The notes under the pieces: generated by a model
Databases searched by the model: none
Seen by the model: the letters and a program-made list of their open reading frames with translations, nothing else
What the model was told of the DNA's origin: nothing
Part shown: piece by piece, positions 1-8,944 of the stretch
Position numbering within the stretch: position 1 is the first letter of the stretch
Layout of the letters: each line of letters begins with the position of its first letter
Assembly (NCBI GenBank): GCA_025354885.1
Contig: JANXLY010000331.1
Location: 1 to 43,299 of the forward strand
Direction: 5' to 3'
Source: Acidobacteriota bacterium
GTDB taxonomy: Bacteria; Acidobacteriota; Terriglobia; Bryobacterales; Bryobacteraceae
DNA length: 43,299 bases
Program-made: the position numbers and the translations under genes

Positions 1-273
1 ACAACCCGCGACCCCGGCTATCAAATTCGTCAGGCCAAAATCGCCGTTGGTTCTGGCGGTGCGCTGGGCCTCGGCATCATGCAGGGCCGCCAAAAATTGC
101 TCTTCCTTCCAGAGGCCGAGTTCTTCGCCGATGACGGCGTATATACAGTCTGTATGCGCTTCTGGAAGGAAGAGCAATTTTTGGCGGCCCTGCATGATGC
201 CGAGGCCCAGCGCACCGCCAGAACCAACGGCGATTTTGGCCTGACGAATTTGATAGCCGGGGTCGCGGGTTGT
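1..273. repeat. Perfect 113-bp inverted repeat with 47-bp spacer at the window edge
   Basis: Bases 1-113 are the exact reverse complement of 161-273, with 114-160 as spacer. I checked the pairing block by block and found no mismatch. The right arm and spacer are genuine ftsW coding sequence on the minus strand. The left arm therefore replaces the expected 3' part of ftsW with a backwards copy of its own preceding sequence. A perfect copy beginning at the first base of the window is what foldback or chimeric assembly of a contig end produces. A natural inverted duplication is possible but less likely. Confidence 0.95.
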
Positions 274-975
274 GTTGGAATTGCCGATGTAGCCCTTGAT
301 ATAGCCGTTCGGGTCGAGCCTCTGGATGAGTTCGAAGTTGGGGTCTGCGAACTGGATGACTCGGGAGAGCCGATAGGGTTTTGCAATGATACCGCCGGCG
401 ATCACGAGGCAGGCTACCAGGGCCGCCGCAGCAAGATAACGAGTGTGGATTCCTGCCACATAGAAGAGTGCGATGACCGGGACGATGAGGGCGATAGATG
501 TACCGAGATCGGAAACCAGGACGACTCCGGACAAGACGACCAGAGTCATTGCCGCGGGCATGAGAGTGAAGCGGCTATTGATTGCGGGCAAGCGGCGAGT
601 GAGGAAATAGGCGACAAAGACGATGAGGGCAGGCTTGGCGAATTCTGAGGGCTGCAACTGAAAGAATGGCAAGCGGATCCAGCGGTGGGCTCGGCCATCC
701 ATAAAGTAGGCAACCGGGAGCAAAGCGATGACGAGGCCGAGGGGGATGAAGGCCCAGAGCGGGTCTTTGAGCAGCAGGTAGTTTTGCCGCTTCAGGTACA
801 TGAGCAGGAAGAAGGAAAAGACAGCTGCGGCGAATTGGCGCAAGAAGGGTTCTTCCATGTTGCCGCCTTTGATAGCGGTAGTAATGGATGTGGCGCTGTA
901 GACCATGATCAAGCCGAAGCAGGTCATCATGAGTACGGTAAAAAATAGGGTCCAATCAGTTACTTTTCGTGCCAT
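1..975 (-). CDS. ftsW: FtsW/RodA/SpoVE-family lipid II polymerase, 3' end missing
   Basis: FtsW is the SEDS-family septal peptidoglycan glycosyltransferase that works with FtsI in the divisome membrane. The ATG at 973-975 lies 9 bp after the murD stop, and a TAGGAG ribosome site overlaps that stop. The protein shows several hydrophobic membrane segments and family motifs: QPSEFAKPALIVF, DLGTSIAL, DPGYQIRQAKIAVGSGG and, near residue 280, AVIGEELGL. Real FtsW similarity runs from 975 to about 114 (roughly 287 residues). After that the frame stays open to base 1 but reads the antisense of its own sequence because of the inverted repeat, so the last codons are spurious and the C-terminal quarter is absent. 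FtsW is favoured over RodA because of its place in the dcw cluster. Confidence 0.93.
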   Translation of the reverse strand, partial: MARKVTDWTLFFTVLMMTCFGLIMVYSATSITTAIKGGNMEEPFLRQFAAAVFSFFLLMYLKRQNYLLLKDPLWAFIPLGLVIALLPVAYFMDGRAHRWIRLPFFQLQPSEFAKPALIVFVAYFLTRRLPAINSRFTLMPAAMTLVVLSGVVLVSDLGTSIALIVPVIALFYVAGIHTRYLAAAALVACLVIAGGIIAKPYRLSRVIQFADPNFELIQRLDPNGYIKGYIGNSNTTRDPGYQIRQAKIAVGSGGALGLGIMQGRQKLLFLPEAHTDCIYAVIGEELGLWKEEQFLAALHDAEAQRTARTNGDFGLTNLIAGVAGC

Positions 976-984
976 GAGATGCTC

Positions 985-2298
985 CTATAGCTGCTCCACA
1001 ATCTGCCGGAATACTTCGCCGCGGTGTTCATAACTGCGGAACTGGTCGTAGCTTGCGCAGGCTGGAGCGAGCAGAACAGTGTCGCCAGGACTGGCCTGTT
1101 TTACAACCATACTGATGGCATTTTCGAGGTCAGCGCAAAGGTTGAGGGTGACGCGGCCTTTCAACTCGCTTTCAATGATGGGCGCAGCGCTGCCGATCAG
1201 AATTGCGGCCTTGGCTTTTTGGGCGAGCGGCGTTGCGAGAGGCAAGTAGCTGCCGCCTTTGTCAAGGCCGCCAAGAATGACCCACAGAGGGCCGGGCAGA
1301 GCCTCTACCGCTTTCAATGCGGCGTCAACGCTCGTTGCTTTTGAGTCGTTGTAAAACTTGACCCCATTCACTTCGCGGATGAATTCGAGGCGATGTTTTA
1401 CGCCTTTGAAGGATGCGACAGCGCTTGCAATGTCTTCGTGACCGGCTCCGGCAAGAGAGGCGAGAGTAGCGGCTGCCATAACATTTTCGAGGTTGTGCGA
1501 GCCGGGCAGAGGGACTTCACTTACGGGCATCAAGACTTTACCGAAGAGCTCGATGTGGTTGCCGGAAATGCAGGAGGCAGGGCCGCAAAAGCTGGCGATG
1601 TTGGCTGGAGTGGATTTGGAATAGGCGGCGCTAGTGTGGTTGGCGGCGTTCAGAATTGCCCAATCGCTAAAACATTGATTGCGAAAAATGTTTCCCTTGA
1701 CGCGGGCATATTCCTGGATTGTGCCGTGGCGATCCAGATGGTTTGGGGTGACGTTGAGGACAGCGGCGAGTTGAGCGTGGAAGTTGTGGACCGTTTCGAG
1801 CTGGAAGCTCGACAATTCGAGCACATTCCATTGCTGGAAGTGTGAAGACGGAATCATGTCGGTAGCTGCGTAGCCAATGTTTCCACCGACTTGAGAGGCA
1901 ACTCCGGCTGATTTAAGGATGTGTCCGACCAGAGACGTGGTTGTAGTTTTGCCGTTTGAGCCTGTAATTGCAAGGATCGGGCCGCGCAGGAACCAATAAG
2001 CGAGCTCGATTTCTCCGACTAAGCGGATGCCACGACGGAGCGCCTGCTGGATGAGGGGGTGACTAAGTGGAACACCTGGAGAGGCAACAAGGGTATCTAT
2101 GTGCCCCAAGCTGGCTTCTTTGTCGGAGCTGAAAAAGATTTCCGAATTTTCCACAAGTTTATGCACATCTGGTAAGTCAGCGAGGCTGCGATTGTCGGCG
2201 CCACTAACTTTGGCTCCCTGGGAGCGCAGCAGTTGCATCGCGCCAACGCCGCTTTTGGCGAGGCCGAGAACCAAATAGTGCTGTCCGGAAAGATGCAT
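985..2298 (-). CDS. murD: UDP-N-acetylmuramoyl-L-alanine--D-glutamate ligase
   Basis: MurD adds D-glutamate to UDP-MurNAc-L-Ala in the cytoplasmic stage of peptidoglycan synthesis. The 437-residue length is normal for the family. The N-terminal UDP-binding Rossmann domain begins with LVLGLAKSGVGA, the central ATP-binding domain has the P-loop ITGSNGKTTTT at about residues 111-121 and LNVTPNHLDRH, and the C-terminal domain has FYNDSKATSVDAALKAV. The gene starts 6 bp after the mraY stop and is followed 9 bp later by ftsW, the usual mraY-murD-ftsW order, so it is almost certainly translated from a polycistronic dcw message. Confidence 0.97.
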   Translation of the reverse strand: MHLSGQHYLVLGLAKSGVGAMQLLRSQGAKVSGADNRSLADLPDVHKLVENSEIFFSSDKEASLGHIDTLVASPGVPLSHPLIQQALRRGIRLVGEIELAYWFLRGPILAITGSNGKTTTTSLVGHILKSAGVASQVGGNIGYAATDMIPSSHFQQWNVLELSSFQLETVHNFHAQLAAVLNVTPNHLDRHGTIQEYARVKGNIFRNQCFSDWAILNAANHTSAAYSKSTPANIASFCGPASCISGNHIELFGKVLMPVSEVPLPGSHNLENVMAAATLASLAGAGHEDIASAVASFKGVKHRLEFIREVNGVKFYNDSKATSVDAALKAVEALPGPLWVILGGLDKGGSYLPLATPLAQKAKAAILIGSAAPIIESELKGRVTLNLCADLENAISMVVKQASPGDTVLLAPACASYDQFRSYEHRGEVFRQIVEQL

Positions 2299-2304
2299 CG
2301 ATAA

Positions 2305-3438
2305 TTACCGTAACTTGAGACTGGCCAGAGCAAACAATGCCATGACGAGGCCTACGATCCAGAATCTGGCGATCACTTTTGATTCTTTCCATCCGAGCAT
2401 TTCGAAGTGATGGTGGATCGGAGCCATTTTGAAAATCCGTTTCTTGCGCAGTTTGAAGCTGCCGACCTGGAGGACAACACTGAGTAATTCAATTACATAG
2501 ACTCCGCCGATGAAAGGGAGAAGCAATTCCTGCTTGATCAGGACAGCGACTGTGCCCATGCTACCGCCGAGGGCAAGCGAGCCGACGTCGCCCATGAACA
2601 CTTCGGCCGGGTGAGCGTTGTACCAGAGAAAACCGAGTGAAGCACCGACCATGGCGGCACAGAAAATAGTGAGTTCACTCGAGCCGGGGACACGCTGGAG
2701 TTCGAGGTAGGTAGCGAACTCACGGTGACCGGCGAGGTAGCAGATCGCCGTCATTGCAGAAGATGCAATGACCATCAAGCCGATGGCGAGGCCATCGAGG
2801 CCATCGGTGAGGTTGACTGCATTGGTTGAACCAACCAGTACCAGGATCATGAAGATGTAGAAGGGTGCGAAGACGAGCGGGAAAGTCCAGGGGTTGCCGT
2901 CGAAAGAATGGAGCAGGAGATCTGGCCGGAAGCTCTTGAGAAAGGGAACATTCATGGCGGTGGTGTAACTGCCTTTGGCATTCAGCAAGAGCAGAACGAA
3001 GCCAATGATCATTGCGACGAGAACCTGCAGCAGGAATTTTTGGCGTGCGGTAAGGCCGAGATTGCGCATTTTGATCAACTTGGTGTAGTCGTCATAGAAA
3101 CCGATGGCACCGAAGCCGACAAGGCTGCCCATTGCGATCCAGACATAGACATTGCGGAGGTTGGCCCAGCAAAGAGTAGGAACAAGAATCGAGATGATGA
3201 TAAGCAGGCCGCCCATAGTGGGAGTACCGGCTTTGGTTTCGTGGGACTTGGGACCGTCTTCGCGGATGAACTGTCCGATGGAGAGTTCGCGTAATTTACG
3301 GATCATCCAAGGGCCGAGGAGCAGAGAAATCAGCAGGGCTGAGACGAGTGCGCAAGCGGTGCGAAAGGTGACGTAGCCAAAGAGCCGGAAGGGTCCGAAG
3401 AAGGGTTGCAGCTTTTCAAACAGAAGCCAGTAGAGCAT
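2305..3438 (-). CDS. mraY: Phospho-N-acetylmuramoyl-pentapeptide-transferase
   Basis: MraY is the integral membrane enzyme that moves phospho-MurNAc-pentapeptide from UDP to undecaprenyl phosphate, giving lipid I. The family signatures are visible: a GTPTMGGLLI segment, the FYDDYTKL aspartate pair, NLTDGLDGLAIG, FMGDVGSLALGG and the histidine cluster APIHHHFE. About ten hydrophobic segments are present. The frame stays open up to 3564, but those extra 42 codons read through murF and are polar and unlike the family. The ATG at 3438, giving MLYWLLFEKL and 377 residues, sits 4 bp after the murF stop and matches the normal family start. Confidence 0.96.
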   Translation of the reverse strand: MLYWLLFEKLQPFFGPFRLFGYVTFRTACALVSALLISLLLGPWMIRKLRELSIGQFIREDGPKSHETKAGTPTMGGLLIIISILVPTLCWANLRNVYVWIAMGSLVGFGAIGFYDDYTKLIKMRNLGLTARQKFLLQVLVAMIIGFVLLLLNAKGSYTTAMNVPFLKSFRPDLLLHSFDGNPWTFPLVFAPFYIFMILVLVGSTNAVNLTDGLDGLAIGLMVIASSAMTAICYLAGHREFATYLELQRVPGSSELTIFCAAMVGASLGFLWYNAHPAEVFMGDVGSLALGGSMGTVAVLIKQELLLPFIGGVYVIELLSVVLQVGSFKLRKKRIFKMAPIHHHFEMLGWKESKVIARFWIVGLVMALFALASLKLR

Positions 3439-3442
3439 GGGA

Positions 3443-4789
3443 CTAGGCGAGGAACCTTTCGAGAGCAAGTTCGACGCGTGTGCCTCTTGATCCTTTGAAC
3501 AGGATCGTGTCGCCAGGGAGGGCGATCGTTTTGAGGAAATCTCCGGCTTGCTCGGGGGATTCAAAAAAGCACGCGGCGCGTGCTGACAGACCAGCTTTCA
3601 TTGCTGACTCGATTGTGAATCGAGCCGCGCCGCGTATCCCAAGTAGCACAGAAAAACCACTCTCCACCGAGTAGAGACCAAGCTCAGCGTGGAGAGCCTC
3701 GGCCCAGTGGCCAAGTTCGAGCATCTCACCCAGGACCGCAATGCGGCGACCGGTTGCGGTATCGCGCAAGAGGTCGAGCATCGCCTTAGCGGCGTCCGGG
3801 TTTGAGTTGTAGCAATCGTTCCAGATCGTCATGCCGTTACGGGAGATTTTCTCCGTGCGCATTTTAGGCGGTTCGATCTGTCTGGCTGCATCGCTGAGTT
3901 GGCGCAGGGGAACACCCCAGAGGCGCGCAACGGCAACAGCAGCCGTAATGTTCAGGACTCCGATCCTGCCAGGAATTTTGGAATGAAAAGCCTGGCCCTC
4001 GATCTGGAAGTCGGCTCCGTCGAGGTTGTAGGAAATAGTGGTGGCGCGCGTTGTCGCGGCTTCGCTGAGGCCAAAGCTGACGGACTTGCCGGAGAAATTG
4101 ACGGCAAAGGCTGAGACGCGCGGGTCGTCGGCATTGAGGACAGCAACGCCAGTGGAAGGGAGAGATTCGATCAGTTCCCGTTTGGCTGCTGCGATGCCTT
4201 CGATGCTGGTGAAATTCTGGATATGAGCGTAGCCGACGTTGGTGACTACGCCGATGTCTGGTTTGGCGATTTCGCAGAGGCGGGCAATTTCACCGGCGTG
4301 ATTCATGCCCATCTCGAGAACCGCCGCATGTGAGTTGTCTTCGATACGGAGCACCGAGAGAGGGAGGCCGATGTGGTTATTGAAGTTGCCTACTGTTTTA
4401 CTTGTCGGAAGTGCAATCGAGAGCAGGGCCGAAACATTTTCCTTTGTTGACGTTTTGCCTGCACTGCCTGTGATTCCGACTACAGTCCTGCCCCATTTGG
4501 CACGGGCTGCGGTGGCAAGTTTTTGCAAGGCGGCGAGTGAATCGGGTACGACCAGCTGATGAATCTGGAGCGAAGCGATTTCACGTTCGACGAGGGCTGC
4601 GATAGCGCCTGCGGCAAAGGCCTGGCCGATATAGTCGTGGCCATCGACCTGATCGCCTTTGAAGGCGATGAAGAGGTCACCGGGGCGAACCTGGCGTGAA
4701 TCGATTGAATAACCGGTGACGATTGCCTCTGAAGCTGTCGGGATCGTGATGGCGAGAATACGGGCAATTTCGAGAAGAGAAAGGTTCAC
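3443..4789 (-). CDS. murF: UDP-N-acetylmuramoyl-tripeptide--D-alanyl-D-alanine ligase
   Basis: MurF adds D-Ala-D-Ala to the UDP-MurNAc tripeptide, completing the soluble pentapeptide precursor. The N-terminal domain has YSIDSRQVRPGDLFIAFKG, the ATP-binding domain has VVGITGSAGKTSTKENV at about residue 105, followed by NFNNHIGLPLSVL and EMGMNHAGEI, and the C-terminal domain has NDCYNSNPDAAKAML. The length of 448 residues is typical. Its ATG overlaps the murE stop by 4 bp (ATGA type), which implies translational coupling, and mraY follows 4 bp after its own stop. Confidence 0.97.
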   Translation of the reverse strand: MNLSLLEIARILAITIPTASEAIVTGYSIDSRQVRPGDLFIAFKGDQVDGHDYIGQAFAAGAIAALVEREIASLQIHQLVVPDSLAALQKLATAARAKWGRTVVGITGSAGKTSTKENVSALLSIALPTSKTVGNFNNHIGLPLSVLRIEDNSHAAVLEMGMNHAGEIARLCEIAKPDIGVVTNVGYAHIQNFTSIEGIAAAKRELIESLPSTGVAVLNADDPRVSAFAVNFSGKSVSFGLSEAATTRATTISYNLDGADFQIEGQAFHSKIPGRIGVLNITAAVAVARLWGVPLRQLSDAARQIEPPKMRTEKISRNGMTIWNDCYNSNPDAAKAMLDLLRDTATGRRIAVLGEMLELGHWAEALHAELGLYSVESGFSVLLGIRGAARFTIESAMKAGLSARAACFFESPEQAGDFLKTIALPGDTILFKGSRGTRVELALERFLA

Positions 4790-6360
4790 GCAGTGACTCC
4801 CTTCTCATAGCCGAGCAAAGCCAGAGCGCGGCGGGCCACGATACGGTCGTCGAAGGGGAATTTGGTCTTGCCGATGATCTGGTAATCTTCGTGGCCCTTG
4901 CCGGCAAGGATCACGATATCGCCGGGGCGAGCCATGCCGATGGCTTTGTGAATTGCTTTGTCGCGGTCTGGCTCGACTGTGAGCGGAGTGTCGAAGCGGC
5001 GGAGGCCAACGAGCGCATCATTCATGATGTCGATGGGGTCTTCTGAGCGAGGGTTGTCGCTGGTGAGGACGACGTAATCGCTGCCTTCAGCGGCGGCAAC
5101 GCCCATGAGCGGACGTTTGGATCGATCACGATCCCCACCGCAGCCAAAAACAGTAATGATGCGGGAGGGATTGAGTGCGCGGGCAACGCGGATTGCGTTG
5201 CGGATGGCGTCGTCGGTGTGGCTGTAATCGACGATGGTGAGAAAGGGTTGCCCGACATCGACGCGCTCAAAGCGGCCGGGGACGCTGGGACACTTTTCGA
5301 TGCCTTGCCGGACTGTTTCTATCGGGATGCCGTGACCGAGAGCGGCCGTAGCAGCGGCAAGAATGTTGGCAATGTTTACATCTCCCAACATTGGCGAGTG
5401 TATTTTTGAGGTGCCTGCGGGCGAGATGAGGTCGAAGGAGACTCCATCGAAACCGGCAAGAATGTTGATGGCGCGAACGGTGGATGGCGGCGAAGTTTCC
5501 CGAAGAGCATAGCTCCAGAGTTGGGTCGAACTTGCTACAGGGACGCGGCAACCGAATTCGTCGTCAAAGTTGATTGCGGCAATCTGGGGCGGACTGGCAT
5601 CCTGACCACGGAAGAGTTCGCACTTGGCTTCAAAGTAGGCATCCATGGTGCCGTGGAAGTCGAGATGGTCGCGGGTGAGATTGGTCCAGATGGCAGCGGC
5701 GAAGTGCATACCCCAAACACGTCCGAGTGACAAGGCATGAGAGGAGACTTCCATTGCGACAGCCGGCGGGCGCGAGCTTTCGGCCATCAAATGCGCGAAG
5801 TGCTCGTAGAGTTCGACGCTCTCCGGAGTTGTATTTATGCTGTGAAGGATGTGCCTGCCGATGCGGTACTCAATGGTTCCGAAGAGCCCGGTTTCGAAGC
5901 CGGCAGCTTCCAGTATTGAAGCGAGGATATAGGTTGTTGTGGTTTTGCCGTTGGTGCCTGTGACTCCGAAGAGGGCAAGTGCATTGCGAGTGGGATCTTC
6001 GAAGAGCCGACGGGAAATGAGGGCAAGTGCCTTGCGAGCGTGGTGGACCTGAATCCAGTTGTTTTCGAGACCAGGCAGTGGAGCCAACTCACTGACAATG
6101 GCGCTAGCGCCCGCTTCGAGGGCTTTGTGGGCGAAGCTTCGTCCATCGAAGTTTGCACCGGCGAAGGCGAAGAAAAGCCAGCCGGGTTCGATGCGCCGGG
6201 AATCGAAATGGACGCCGGTGACTGGGCGCGAGGCGAGCCCGGGCGCAAGAAGTGCACCGAGTTCGAGACCCGCGATCAGTTCAGCGATGCTGAGAGGCTT
6301 CAATTCCAATCCAGTTCCAAGTTCCTCAGCGCCCGAAGCGCAGTTTGATTTTTTGACCAT
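4786..6360 (-). CDS. murE: UDP-N-acetylmuramoyl-tripeptide synthetase, meso-diaminopimelate type
   Basis: MurE adds the third stem-peptide residue. The C-terminal domain contains the motif DNPR (in TSDNPRSEDPI), which in characterised MurE enzymes marks meso-diaminopimelate as substrate, rather than the DNPA-type sequence of lysine-adding enzymes. The ATP site is FGVTGTNGKTTTTYIL, followed by TTPES, EVSSHALSLGRV and NLTRDHLDFHGTM. The frame is open to 6462, but the first 34 codons lie inside ftsI. I chose the ATG at 6360 (MVKKSN), giving 524 residues and a 35-bp overlap with the ftsI end. A TTG a little further downstream is an alternative, so the start is uncertain while the identity is not. 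Confidence 0.94.
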   Translation of the reverse strand: MVKKSNCASGAEELGTGLELKPLSIAELIAGLELGALLAPGLASRPVTGVHFDSRRIEPGWLFFAFAGANFDGRSFAHKALEAGASAIVSELAPLPGLENNWIQVHHARKALALISRRLFEDPTRNALALFGVTGTNGKTTTTYILASILEAAGFETGLFGTIEYRIGRHILHSINTTPESVELYEHFAHLMAESSRPPAVAMEVSSHALSLGRVWGMHFAAAIWTNLTRDHLDFHGTMDAYFEAKCELFRGQDASPPQIAAINFDDEFGCRVPVASSTQLWSYALRETSPPSTVRAINILAGFDGVSFDLISPAGTSKIHSPMLGDVNIANILAAATAALGHGIPIETVRQGIEKCPSVPGRFERVDVGQPFLTIVDYSHTDDAIRNAIRVARALNPSRIITVFGCGGDRDRSKRPLMGVAAAEGSDYVVLTSDNPRSEDPIDIMNDALVGLRRFDTPLTVEPDRDKAIHKAIGMARPGDIVILAGKGHEDYQIIGKTKFPFDDRIVARRALALLGYEKGVTA

Positions 6361-8326
6361 AGGCGACCGGTTCACCGGGCGCAGGGATTTGCGAGCGAAC
6401 CAGACCGCTGCCGGAAGGGTCGATGCGGAAGCCGTTTTTCGAAGCAGCTTCAAGAACCCCACGGAGAGTCATGCCCATGTAGTTAGGAGTTACGAGGCTT
6501 GATTTAGTAACTTCGATGTTAGAGTTTTCCACTTCTTCCACAGGTTTTTCCTCAGAGAGCAGCGGGAAGGCCGCGTCGTTGACGGAAGCTGCGAGCAGCG
6601 GTTCGCTCTTGGGGTCGTCGGGAAGGTCTTTCGGGATATTCAAAATTCGCAATGCAGAATTCGTAACCTTGCTGAAAACCGGTGCGGAAACAGCACCTCC
6701 ATATTTTGTGGAGCCGTTTAGAGTGATGACTGTTACCAACTTTGGGTCGTTTACCGGGGTGAAGCCCATGAATGAGGCGTGGTATTTGTGCAGATACTGT
6801 TTGGTTTTTGGGTCGTAGATCTGAGCGGAGCCAGTTTTGCCACCGACGGAGAAGCCCCTGATTTTTGCGCTAGTGCCAGTGCCTGCCAGAACGACGTGTT
6901 CCATCATCTTGCGCATCTGGACAACGGTATCCGGGGAGAGGACCTGGCGGGATTCCTCAATTACCGGCTGGTAGCTGGTGGGGCGCAGTTGATAGTTGTC
7001 CGAGTTGGCAGGACTGATGCGACGAACGAGCTTTGGTCGGGTGAGCTTGCCACCATTGGCGATGACGCTTACAGCCTGGCCCAGTTGAGCGGTGGTGACC
7101 ATGAGTTCGTGACCCATAGCGACGGACCCGATTGAGCTTTTGGTCCATTTCGAGAGGCGTAGGACGCGGCCTGAAGATTCTCCGGGAAGCGGAAGGCCGG
7201 TACGTGAACCGAAGCCAAAGAGCTTGATGTAGTCGAAGAATTTCTTCTCGCCCAATTCCTGAGCGACATGGATGGCACCGATATTGCTTGAGTGGGCAAG
7301 AATGTCTTCCACGGTGAGGTAACCATAGGAATCGTGGTCGTGGATGATGCGACCGAAGAGGTTTAACTTGCCATTACCACAGTGGTAGCTGGTTGTCGGT
7401 TTTACTTTGCCGTCCTGGATGGCGCCGGCGATGGTGAAGACCTTAAAGACTGAGCCTGGTTCAATGGGGCTTTGGACGGTAAGATTCTGACGGGCTTCCA
7501 TGCTGACTACGCGATCGTTCGGGTTGTAAGTTGGGTAGCTTGCCATGGCGAGAATTTCGCCGGTGTGAGGATCCATGACGAGGGCACGGCCCGTCCAGCA
7601 ACTGTTATCGACGACTGCTTCGGCGAGCAGTTTTTCAAGTTCGTATTGAACGCGATAGTCGATGGTGAGCGTGACGTCGTTGCCAGGGATGGGCTCGACT
7701 TCGATATGGCTTTCGAAGCCATGTTGGCGCACGTCTGTAACCATGCTGGCGAAACCGGGGCGGCCGGAGAGTTCGTCATCGTGACCTTGTTCGATTCCGC
7801 CGTTGCCGTGCTTTTCGAAATCGACGCCGCCAAGAACGTGTGCGGCCAACTGATCGTTGGGATAGACGCGAATGGTGGAAGATTCAAACTGGATCCAGCC
7901 CAGCTTGAGGCTCTTGAGGCTTTTGGCCTGATCCTGGGTGAGCTGATCCGCAACTTTGTAGTAGCCACGCTTTTCTTCGACTTTTTGAGTCAGTGTGACG
8001 AGGAGTTCCTTTTTGTTCAGGCCGAGGATTTCAGACAGGATGCTGGCTGCGATTTCGACATTGGGAAGTTGAGCCGGGTTTACGATTACGGTTTCGACGG
8101 GAACGCTGATGGCGAGAATGTGGCCATTGCGATCATAGATAGTGCCGCGGTGGGCGGGGATTTCAACGAGGCGAGTCTGTTGCTGCTCGGCGAGATCGGC
8201 GTAGTGGTCGTGACGGACGATCTGGATATAGAAAAGTTTTGCGACAACGGCGAGTCCCCAGAGGATGAGAAGACGCAGCAGCCAGCGTGCTCTTCTTTCG
8301 ACGGCTGGGTGAATCGGCGATACCAT
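6326..8326 (-). CDS. ftsI: Penicillin-binding protein 2 / FtsI-type transpeptidase with PASTA domain
   Basis: This class B penicillin-binding protein crosslinks septal peptidoglycan. It has an N-terminal membrane anchor at about residues 15-32, a dimerisation domain with AHRGTIYDRNG near residue 55, and a transpeptidase domain with the three active-site motifs: the SxxK serine in PGSVFKVF, the SxN triad in AHSSNIG, and VGGKTGSAQ. The last 55 or so residues (from VTPNYMGMTLRGVL to the end) form a single PASTA domain, a muropeptide or beta-lactam-binding module. The ATG at 8326 has a strong AAAGGAG site just upstream. The gene is separated from ftsL by a terminator-like hairpin. The 666-residue length fits PASTA-bearing FtsI proteins. 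Confidence 0.95.
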   Translation of the reverse strand: MVSPIHPAVERRARWLLRLLILWGLAVVAKLFYIQIVRHDHYADLAEQQQTRLVEIPAHRGTIYDRNGHILAISVPVETVIVNPAQLPNVEIAASILSEILGLNKKELLVTLTQKVEEKRGYYKVADQLTQDQAKSLKSLKLGWIQFESSTIRVYPNDQLAAHVLGGVDFEKHGNGGIEQGHDDELSGRPGFASMVTDVRQHGFESHIEVEPIPGNDVTLTIDYRVQYELEKLLAEAVVDNSCWTGRALVMDPHTGEILAMASYPTYNPNDRVVSMEARQNLTVQSPIEPGSVFKVFTIAGAIQDGKVKPTTSYHCGNGKLNLFGRIIHDHDSYGYLTVEDILAHSSNIGAIHVAQELGEKKFFDYIKLFGFGSRTGLPLPGESSGRVLRLSKWTKSSIGSVAMGHELMVTTAQLGQAVSVIANGGKLTRPKLVRRISPANSDNYQLRPTSYQPVIEESRQVLSPDTVVQMRKMMEHVVLAGTGTSAKIRGFSVGGKTGSAQIYDPKTKQYLHKYHASFMGFTPVNDPKLVTVITLNGSTKYGGAVSAPVFSKVTNSALRILNIPKDLPDDPKSEPLLAASVNDAAFPLLSEEKPVEEVENSNIEVTKSSLVTPNYMGMTLRGVLEAASKNGFRIDPSGSGLVRSQIPAPGEPVAYGQKIKLRFGR

Positions 8327-8360
8327 TATGCTGCTCCTTTGTGCTGCTCCTTAGTAAGTC

Positions 8361-8425
8361 AAAAAATCAAGTAGAAGGCACTCATCCATCCCTGCTTGCG
8401 CAGGAGCGCCGAATGCCTTCTACTT
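8361..8425 (-). terminator. Terminator-like hairpin between ftsL and ftsI
   Basis: Bases 8369-8380 (AAGTAGAAGGCA) and 8414-8425 (TGCCTTCTACTT) are perfect 12-bp inverted arms. The loop region contains a second hairpin, CCTGC-gcaa-GCAGG when read on the minus strand, capped by a GNRA-type GCAA tetraloop. On the minus strand the outer stem is followed at once by GATTTTTTG, giving a U-tract. The ftsL stop codon at 8420-8422 lies inside the arm. The structure resembles an intrinsic terminator or attenuator in the direction of dcw transcription; its activity is inferred. Confidence 0.6.
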
Positions 8426-8920
8426 GCCGGAGGGGAAACCGTTCATGGCGTAAGAACCCTTTGGGGTCAAGTGCTGCACCATATTGGGAGCGGGATCTAT
8501 CAGATCCTGGTTCTTAGCTACTTCTTCCAACTTTTTCAAATTTGTGTGGCGAGCCTCGAGGGCTCGCAGTTCGGCGATCTCACGGCGGAGCTGATCCTGT
8601 TCACCCCGGAGTTCGTGGACCTGCATGCCGGCTACCATGCGGTAAGCGCCGGGCAGGAGGAGGCCTATAAAGATCAGGGCTCCAGAGATCACCGCTCCGG
8701 CGGCGCGCCAGGAGCTCTTCTGCTGGCCCGGGTCCTGAGCTCGGACGACCATCGAGTTGTCGATGGGTTTTGGCTCAAAGTAAAGAGCCTCGCCAGGGAA
8801 GGCGGGTAACTTGCGGAGTGGAGCTGCGGCAGTACGCGAGCGTGAAATGGTGCTTACACGCTGCGGTTGCGGGGTGCGGAACTGGTGTTCCGTCTGTTGA
8901 TCTTGAGCCAATGCTGACAT
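8420..8920 (-). CDS. ftsL: FtsL-like cell division protein
   Basis: The protein has a polar cytoplasmic N-terminus of about 80 residues, one hydrophobic segment (AAGAVISGALIFIGLLLPGA), and a charged alpha-helical stretch rich in E, L and R (HELRGEQDQLRREIAELRAL) that looks like a short periplasmic coiled coil. That layout and its place between rsmH and ftsI identify it as FtsL, the small bitopic divisome protein that partners FtsB and FtsQ. Sequence conservation in this family is weak, so position carries much of the argument. The frame opens at 8938, but the ATG at 8920 has GGAG seven bases upstream and is preferred, giving 166 residues. The cytoplasmic tail is longer than in E. coli FtsL. 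Confidence 0.78.
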   Translation of the reverse strand: MSALAQDQQTEHQFRTPQPQRVSTISRSRTAAAPLRKLPAFPGEALYFEPKPIDNSMVVRAQDPGQQKSSWRAAGAVISGALIFIGLLLPGAYRMVAGMQVHELRGEQDQLRREIAELRALEARHTNLKKLEEVAKNQDLIDPAPNMVQHLTPKGSYAMNGFPSGK

Positions 8921-8944
8921 GATTTTCTCCAAAGTCACTTACAA

